A stretch of DNA of 9,967 nucleotides from an uncultured Ruminococcus sp. (GTDB lineage: Bacteria > Bacillota > Clostridia > Oscillospirales > CAG-272), in NCBI GenBank assembly GCA_902766575.1, contig CACXED010000182.1:1-9967 (forward strand), given 5' to 3'. Below, one piece after another: positions 6,529-9,967 of this stretch. A program made the translations under genes and the position numbers. Within the stretch, counting starts at the first letter, position 1. Each line of letters begins with the position of its first letter. The notes under the pieces are model-generated. The model saw only the letters and a program-made list of their open reading frames with translations, was not told where the DNA came from and made no database searches.

Positions 6529-6535
6529 GACTCAG
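6525..6535. repeat. 11-bp palindrome spanning two converging stop codons
   Basis: CTGAG-A-CTCAG is a perfect dyad centred on 6530. The plus-strand stop TGA of the DUF218 gene (6526-6528) and the minus-strand stop TGA of the AraC gene (6534-6532) fall symmetrically in its two arms. Short GC-rich dyads follow (CGCTC-GG-GAGCG at 6536-6547 and CCGC-GA-GCGG at 6551-6560), but the loops are too tight and there is no T run, so this is not a good intrinsic terminator. Confidence 0.5.
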
Positions 6536-7311
6536 CGCTCGGGAGCGTGTCCGCGAGCGGCTTTATAAGTCCGGTAAAAGTGCGCGGTGTCGTAGAAGCC
6601 GAGCATATCGGCAATCTGCGCGGCGGTGAGATTTCCGGACGACAGCAGCTCGTCGGCGCGGTCAATACGGCAGCGGCTGCGGTATTCGAGCGGCGCAAGC
6701 CCTCCCGAGCAGAGCTTGAAGCGCTTTCTGAAGCCGGTCTCGGACATACAGCAGCCGCGCGAAAGCTGTCCGACGTCGAGAGGTCTTTCGGGATGGCGCT
6801 CGATCTCAAGCATTATCGCCCGTATCTCCCGGTCGGTCTCGTCGAGCCCGTTCATGGCGGCTTTCATCGAAAGCCCGGAGAGTATGCGGAAGATCTCCGC
6901 GCGGACTCTCAGCCGGTCGCTGATATTGTCGACTACAGCCTCAAAGCGTCTCGAAAGCCCCTCGTCCCGGGTCACGAGAAAGGGATCATTCACATACACT
7001 CCGCCGTTCTCGTTCTCAATGGCGAAGTCGACGTATATCCCCTCCGAGTTCTCGCTGCCCTCTACCCGTGAGACATATCTCGTTCCCACCGGCAGAAAGA
7101 TAATATCGCCCGACAGAAGCGTCAGCCGCGGCTTTCCGTCAACATAATAGCGCCGCTCGCCCGAAAGCATCAGATAGAGCAGATCGCATTTTCTTCCCTC
7201 GCGCGCCATAATATTATCAGCGGCTCCGCACTTCCAGGTATATTTAGCGGAGCTTATGAATTTTACGTTCACATCGAGCTTTGACAGCCCGGCAAAATCT
7301 GTCTCTGTCAT
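6532..7311 (-). CDS. AraC/XylS-family transcriptional regulator
   Basis: This 259-residue protein has an N-terminal cupin-like ligand-binding region (about 20-110; note LSGDIIFLPVGTRY at 66-79) and a C-terminal AraC DNA-binding domain with two helix-turn-helix units (about 178-197 and 228-247). The second carries the family signature IADMLGFYDTAHFYRTYKAARG (233-254). The C-terminus stops at HAPER, a little shorter than the usual SPxEYR tail but probably complete. GAAAGG lies 10 bases before the ATG. The gene is divergent from a Gfo/Idh/MocA oxidoreductase and their promoters overlap, so that enzyme is its likely target, with autoregulation. The cupin type commonly senses a sugar or related small molecule; the ligand is unknown here. 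Confidence 0.9.
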   Translation of the reverse strand: MTETDFAGLSKLDVNVKFISSAKYTWKCGAADNIMAREGRKCDLLYLMLSGERRYYVDGKPRLTLLSGDIIFLPVGTRYVSRVEGSENSEGIYVDFAIENENGGVYVNDPFLVTRDEGLSRRFEAVVDNISDRLRVRAEIFRILSGLSMKAAMNGLDETDREIRAIMLEIERHPERPLDVGQLSRGCCMSETGFRKRFKLCSGGLAPLEYRSRCRIDRADELLSSGNLTAAQIADMLGFYDTAHFYRTYKAARGHAPER

Positions 7312-7371
7312 GGTGGATCAGCCTTTCTCAGAAAAAATACCGAAACGTACACTAAATTTACCGATATATAC

Positions 7372-7401
7372 ATTGTATCATAAATCAAAATGGTTTACAA
7401 T
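7372..7401. promoter_or_regulatory. Two fully overlapping face-to-face promoters (AraC gene and oxidoreductase gene)
   Basis: On plus, TTGTAT (7373-7378), 17 bases and TACAAT (7396-7401) drive the oxidoreductase, with a start near 7408. On minus, TTGTAA (7400-7395), 17 bases and TACAAT (7377-7372) drive the AraC gene, with a start near 7365. The two use the same 30 bp: the -35 of each lies on the -10 of the other, so the ends form an inverted repeat ATTGTA-N18-TACAAT. RNA polymerase could occupy only one at a time. Both -35 boxes are imperfect, which fits activator dependence. The match is by eye. Confidence 0.6.
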
Positions 7402-7445
7402 AGATATGCGATATAAATCACACTTTTTTGAAAGGATTTGAGATT

Positions 7446-8501
7446 ATGAACGATATAAGAGTAGGACTCATCGGCTGCGGAGGAATTTCCGGAGCTCATC
7501 TTCCTCAGCTGAGAGACGCGGAGGGCTGCAAAATCCATGCGCTCTGCGACATCAACAAGGACAGGTTAAGCGCCGCCGGAGACAGGTACGGCGTTCCCGC
7601 CGAGCGCAGATTCACCGACTATCACGACCTTATAAGTCACCCGGAGGTAGACGCTGTGGATATCTGCACGCCGAACTTTCTGCACGTCCCGATGGCGACG
7701 GCTGCCGTCGAAGCCGGAAAGCCCTTCTGCTGCGAAAAGCCGCTCGGAGTCAGCTACGACGAGACGCTGAAGCTCAAGGAGCTCGCCGACGCAAAGGGGA
7801 TCAAGTCGATGGTCTGCTTCTCCTACCGCTTCAAGCCGGCGGTACGCTATGCAAAGTACCTCGTCGACCGCGGAGAGATCGGAAACGTCATCTCGATCTA
7901 CGCGCAGTACTTCAAGTCGAGCGCGTTCATGAAGGATCGTCCGCTTGACTGGCGCTTTGTCGGTCATGACGCGCGCTACGGAGTCTCGGGAGACCTCGGC
8001 GTGCATATACTCGACCTCGCGTCCTTCCTTGCCGGAGACGTGACAGCCGTGACCGCCGACCTCGGCATCGCCGTCAAGGAGCGCAGACGCATCGGCAGCG
8101 ACGAGATAGCTCCGGTCGAGACCGACGATTTCTGCCACTTCCTCGCAAAGTTCAGCGGCGGAGCCTCGGCAACCTTCTCGATCACCCGCGCGGCGTTCGG
8201 CAACTCGAACCAGATCAGAGTCGAGATCTACGGCGATAAGGGCGGCTTCCGCTTCGACCTGAACCACGACGACCGCCTTGAATACTACACCGGCGGCATC
8301 AAGGCGGGCAACGCTATCGAGAAGATGGAGACTGTCGAGGTTCCCGCCGAGTTCCGCGCCGTTCAGATGCAGTGCTTCATCGACCTGCTCCACGGCAAGC
8401 CCGACCGCTACATACCGACGCTCGAGGACGGAGTAAAGCTCCAGCGCGTGCTCGACGCTATCCTCGAATCGGACGAGAAGCGTCAGTGGATAAATATCTG
8501 A
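7446..8501 (+). CDS. Gfo/Idh/MocA-family NAD(P)-dependent oxidoreductase
   Basis: This 351-residue cytoplasmic enzyme has an N-terminal Rossmann domain (1-125) with GLIGCGGISGAHL (7-19) as the dinucleotide loop, CTPNFLH (74-80) and the family signature CCEKPLG (95-101), where K98 is the conserved active-site lysine. The C-terminal alpha/beta domain holds GDLGVHILDL (182-191), with D183 and H187 as probable catalytic residues. Family members oxidise or reduce sugars, inositol or related polyols; the substrate cannot be read from sequence. ATG at 7446 follows AAAGGA (7431-7436) by 9 bases, a better site than the upstream in-frame TTG at 7428. It is divergent from, and probably controlled by, the AraC regulator, and ends at the hairpin at 8511. 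Confidence 0.92.
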   Translation: MNDIRVGLIGCGGISGAHLPQLRDAEGCKIHALCDINKDRLSAAGDRYGVPAERRFTDYHDLISHPEVDAVDICTPNFLHVPMATAAVEAGKPFCCEKPLGVSYDETLKLKELADAKGIKSMVCFSYRFKPAVRYAKYLVDRGEIGNVISIYAQYFKSSAFMKDRPLDWRFVGHDARYGVSGDLGVHILDLASFLAGDVTAVTADLGIAVKERRRIGSDEIAPVETDDFCHFLAKFSGGASATFSITRAAFGNSNQIRVEIYGDKGGFRFDLNHDDRLEYYTGGIKAGNAIEKMETVEVPAEFRAVQMQCFIDLLHGKPDRYIPTLEDGVKLQRVLDAILESDEKRQWINI

Positions 8502-8510
8502 CATAGCCGA

Positions 8511-8537
8511 AAGCCTGCCGCGTCACGCGGCAGGCTT
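8511..8537. terminator. Strong convergent hairpin, with the stop codon of the minus gene in its loop
   Basis: AAGCCTGCCGCG (8511-8522) pairs perfectly with CGCGGCAGGCTT (8526-8537) around a 3-base loop, TCA. It follows the oxidoreductase stop by 9 bases. On the minus strand the same hairpin contains the last codons (KPAA) and the TGA stop of the ComEC-like gene. The T tracts are poor on both sides (TTCTCTGCTT on plus, TTTCGG on minus), so termination may be partial or the hairpin may mainly protect 3' ends. Confidence 0.7.
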
Positions 8538-9500
8538 CTCTGCTTCATATTCGTTCTTTTCTCCGTAGAGATACAGCCCGCTGCCGTCCGAGATAAAGAC
8601 TATCGAGCCGTTTCTGTCGGTGCGCAGGATATGATCCGCAGGGACGCCGTATTCTTCGAGCCGGTTCAGAACCTCGCGGTGAGGATGACCGTAATCGTTG
8701 TCTCTGCCGCAGGAGATCACAGCCCACTCGGGCGAGACGGCGGCTAAGAACCCGTCTCCCGATGAGGTGTTCGAGCCGTGATGCCCGACCTTCAACAGCG
8801 TGCTGTCAAGCTCCTGTGCCGGAAAATCCGCGAGCATCGCCGACTCCGAATCGAGCTCGGCGTCTCCGGCAAGCAGGAACGAGGTCTCGCCCCATTCGAC
8901 GCGTACGACGATGCTGCCGTCGTTGGAAGCCGTATCCAAGCCGGAGCCCGGAGCTAAGACTCTGAAGCTGACGTCGCCGATCGTGTACTTTGCGCCGTAC
9001 TCGGGGACGAGCAGCTCGACGCCGCGCCTGTCTGCCCTGTCGAGCAGCTTTTTCAGCGAATAGGACTCCGAGTCGGACCCGCAGAGCATCAGCCGGTCGA
9101 CCTCAAAGCTGTTTATTATCATGTCCGCGCCGCCGATGTGATCCTCGTGCGGGTGAGTGCAGATAAAGCAGTCGAGATTCTTTACTCCAAAGGCGCGCAG
9201 ATAGCGCCGGAGCGTCTCCTCGGAGTCGTTAGTCCCCGAGTCGATCAGTATCGCCGTCCTGTTCGAGCGCAGAAGTATCGAATCCCCCTGCCCGACGTCG
9301 ATGAAATGCGCCTCGAGCTCGCCGTCCGCGAGCTTCCGGACATAGAGGTCGGTGAGCCTGCTGTATTCGATCCCGAGCTGCTCCGCAAGCCCGCCGAGCC
9401 TGTCTCCCCAGCCGATGTACGCAAACGCCAGCCCGACTATCAGCACCGAGACGATCAGCGCTCCGAGCTTTCCGGAAAAGCGTCCGGTATTTTTCTTCAT
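8523..9500 (-). CDS. Membrane-anchored ComEC-like metallo-beta-lactamase-fold hydrolase
   Basis: This 325-residue protein has a short basic start, one membrane helix (about 12-30) and a metallo-beta-lactamase domain of the ComEC/Rec2 C-terminal type (about 60-310). FIDVGQGDS (67-74 region) is the hallmark of that type; THPHEDH (115-121) is the metal-binding HxHxDH; AGDAE (211-215) and KVGHHGSN (237-244) supply further metal and substrate ligands, and GHPH (271-274) is present. The competence channel domain of true ComEC is absent, so this is a free-standing relative, perhaps a nuclease or phosphoesterase acting outside the membrane; the substrate is unknown. The start ATG overlaps the tex stop (TGATG at 9502-9498), with no strong Shine-Dalgarno, which suggests coupled translation. 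The stop lies in the loop of the downstream hairpin. Confidence 0.87.
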   Translation of the reverse strand: MKKNTGRFSGKLGALIVSVLIVGLAFAYIGWGDRLGGLAEQLGIEYSRLTDLYVRKLADGELEAHFIDVGQGDSILLRSNRTAILIDSGTNDSEETLRRYLRAFGVKNLDCFICTHPHEDHIGGADMIINSFEVDRLMLCGSDSESYSLKKLLDRADRRGVELLVPEYGAKYTIGDVSFRVLAPGSGLDTASNDGSIVVRVEWGETSFLLAGDAELDSESAMLADFPAQELDSTLLKVGHHGSNTSSGDGFLAAVSPEWAVISCGRDNDYGHPHREVLNRLEEYGVPADHILRTDRNGSIVFISDGSGLYLYGEKNEYEAEKPAA

Positions 9501-9967
9501 CAGAGCTTCATCGAAAGCGATATGCGCTTTTTATCGGTATCGACCGACAGCACCTTGACCTTGACGATATCTCCGACCGACAGAACCTCGCTCGGATGCC
9601 TGATAAATTTATTCGAGATCTGCGAGATATGCACAAGCCCGTCCTGATGCACGCCGATATCGACGAACGCGCCGAAGTCTATCACGTTCCGCACCGTTCC
9701 GGTGAGGATCATGTCGGGCTTGAGGTCGGCGATGTCGAGTATGTCGTCGCGGAGCACAGCCGCCGGGAGACTGTCGCGGATATCGCGTCCCGGCTTTTCA
9801 AGCTCGCCGATGATGTCCTCAAGGGTCGGTTCGCCGACGCCGAGCTCCTCGCAGAGCTTTTTCATGCCGAAGCTGCGGCACTTCTGCCTGAGGTCTCCGA
9901 GCCGGCTGTTCTTAACGTCGTCAAAGGTGAAGCCGAATTTTTCGATCAGCTTCCTTGCCGCCGGATA
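9500..9967 (-). CDS. tex: Tex family S1 RNA-binding protein, C-terminal part (runs off the right edge)
   Basis: The last 155 codons are present and the frame is open at the window edge; the visible Met codon at 9865 is internal, since YPAARKLIEKFGF and more precede it in frame. The piece matches the end of Tex: a linker with VGEPTLEDIIGELEKPGRD, then an S1 (OB-fold) domain with GTVRNVIDFGAFVDIGVHQD, GLVHISQIS and KRISLSMKL at the C-terminus. Tex is a conserved cytoplasmic nucleic-acid-binding protein tied to transcription and RNA decay or toxin expression in several bacteria. The helix-hairpin-helix and YqgF-like domains would lie beyond the edge. Its stop overlaps the start of the ComEC-like gene by one base, so the two are probably co-transcribed. 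Confidence 0.93.
   Translation of the reverse strand, partial: YPAARKLIEKFGFTFDDVKNSRLGDLRQKCRSFGMKKLCEELGVGEPTLEDIIGELEKPGRDIRDSLPAAVLRDDILDIADLKPDMILTGTVRNVIDFGAFVDIGVHQDGLVHISQISNKFIRHPSEVLSVGDIVKVKVLSVDTDKKRISLSMKL

Noticed and set aside
7566..8504. 312-codon minus-strand open frame opposite the oxidoreductase
   Set aside because: It is a shadow frame: low-complexity Val/Glu/Asp/Arg composition with no motif, while the plus strand encodes a complete Gfo/Idh/MocA enzyme.

Overview
The window looks like a chromosomal segment from an anaerobic Clostridia-type Firmicute (Oscillospiraceae-like, probably gut-associated). This is inferred from GC-rich coding DNA beside sharply AT-rich intergenic regions, sigma-A promoters of the TTGAAA/TTTACA-17-TATAAT kind, purine-rich Shine-Dalgarno sites, and the gene families present: a Cys-rich Mrp, a CPBP protease, an intracellular GH95, a free-standing ComEC-like hydrolase and Tex. 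No tRNA, rRNA, CRISPR array, insertion sequence, integrase or phage gene is visible. The window is densely coding, and no gene-free stretch exceeds about 200 bases.

Layout from left to right: (1) the N-terminal fragment of a small membrane protein on the minus strand, divergent from (2) an Mrp/NBP35-type Fe-S carrier ATPase on plus (256-1128), which ends at a bidirectional terminator. (3) A minus-strand operon, CPBP intramembrane protease then GH95 glycosidase, read from about 4350 down to 1218 with the two genes overlapping by 8 bases. (4) Divergent from it, a plus-strand operon: a PF13679-like methyltransferase (4515-5708) overlapping by 11 bases a DUF218/YdcF-like membrane protein (5698-6528). 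(5) An AraC-family regulator on minus (6532-7311), convergent with the previous operon with only 3 bases between the stop codons, and divergent from (6) a Gfo/Idh/MocA oxidoreductase on plus (7446-8501). (7) A minus-strand pair, the 3' part of tex and then a membrane-anchored ComEC-like metallo-beta-lactamase-fold hydrolase, with overlapping stop and start codons.

The genes do not form one pathway. The likely functional links are AraC regulator with oxidoreductase (sugar or polyol metabolism) and possibly the GH95 enzyme (cytoplasmic release of fucose or a related sugar). The remainder is housekeeping (Mrp, Tex) or poorly characterised (methyltransferase, YdcF-like, ComEC-like).

I did not find a clear new defence or mobile system. 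The least expected signals are in the three divergent intergenic regions. Each contains an inverted repeat built around -35 or -10 elements: a 10-bp repeat at 141-203, a 13-bp repeat plus three copies of TTTACAAA at 4385-4465, and two face-to-face promoters occupying the same 30 bp at 7372-7401. The PF13679-like methyltransferase is the gene whose function is least known.
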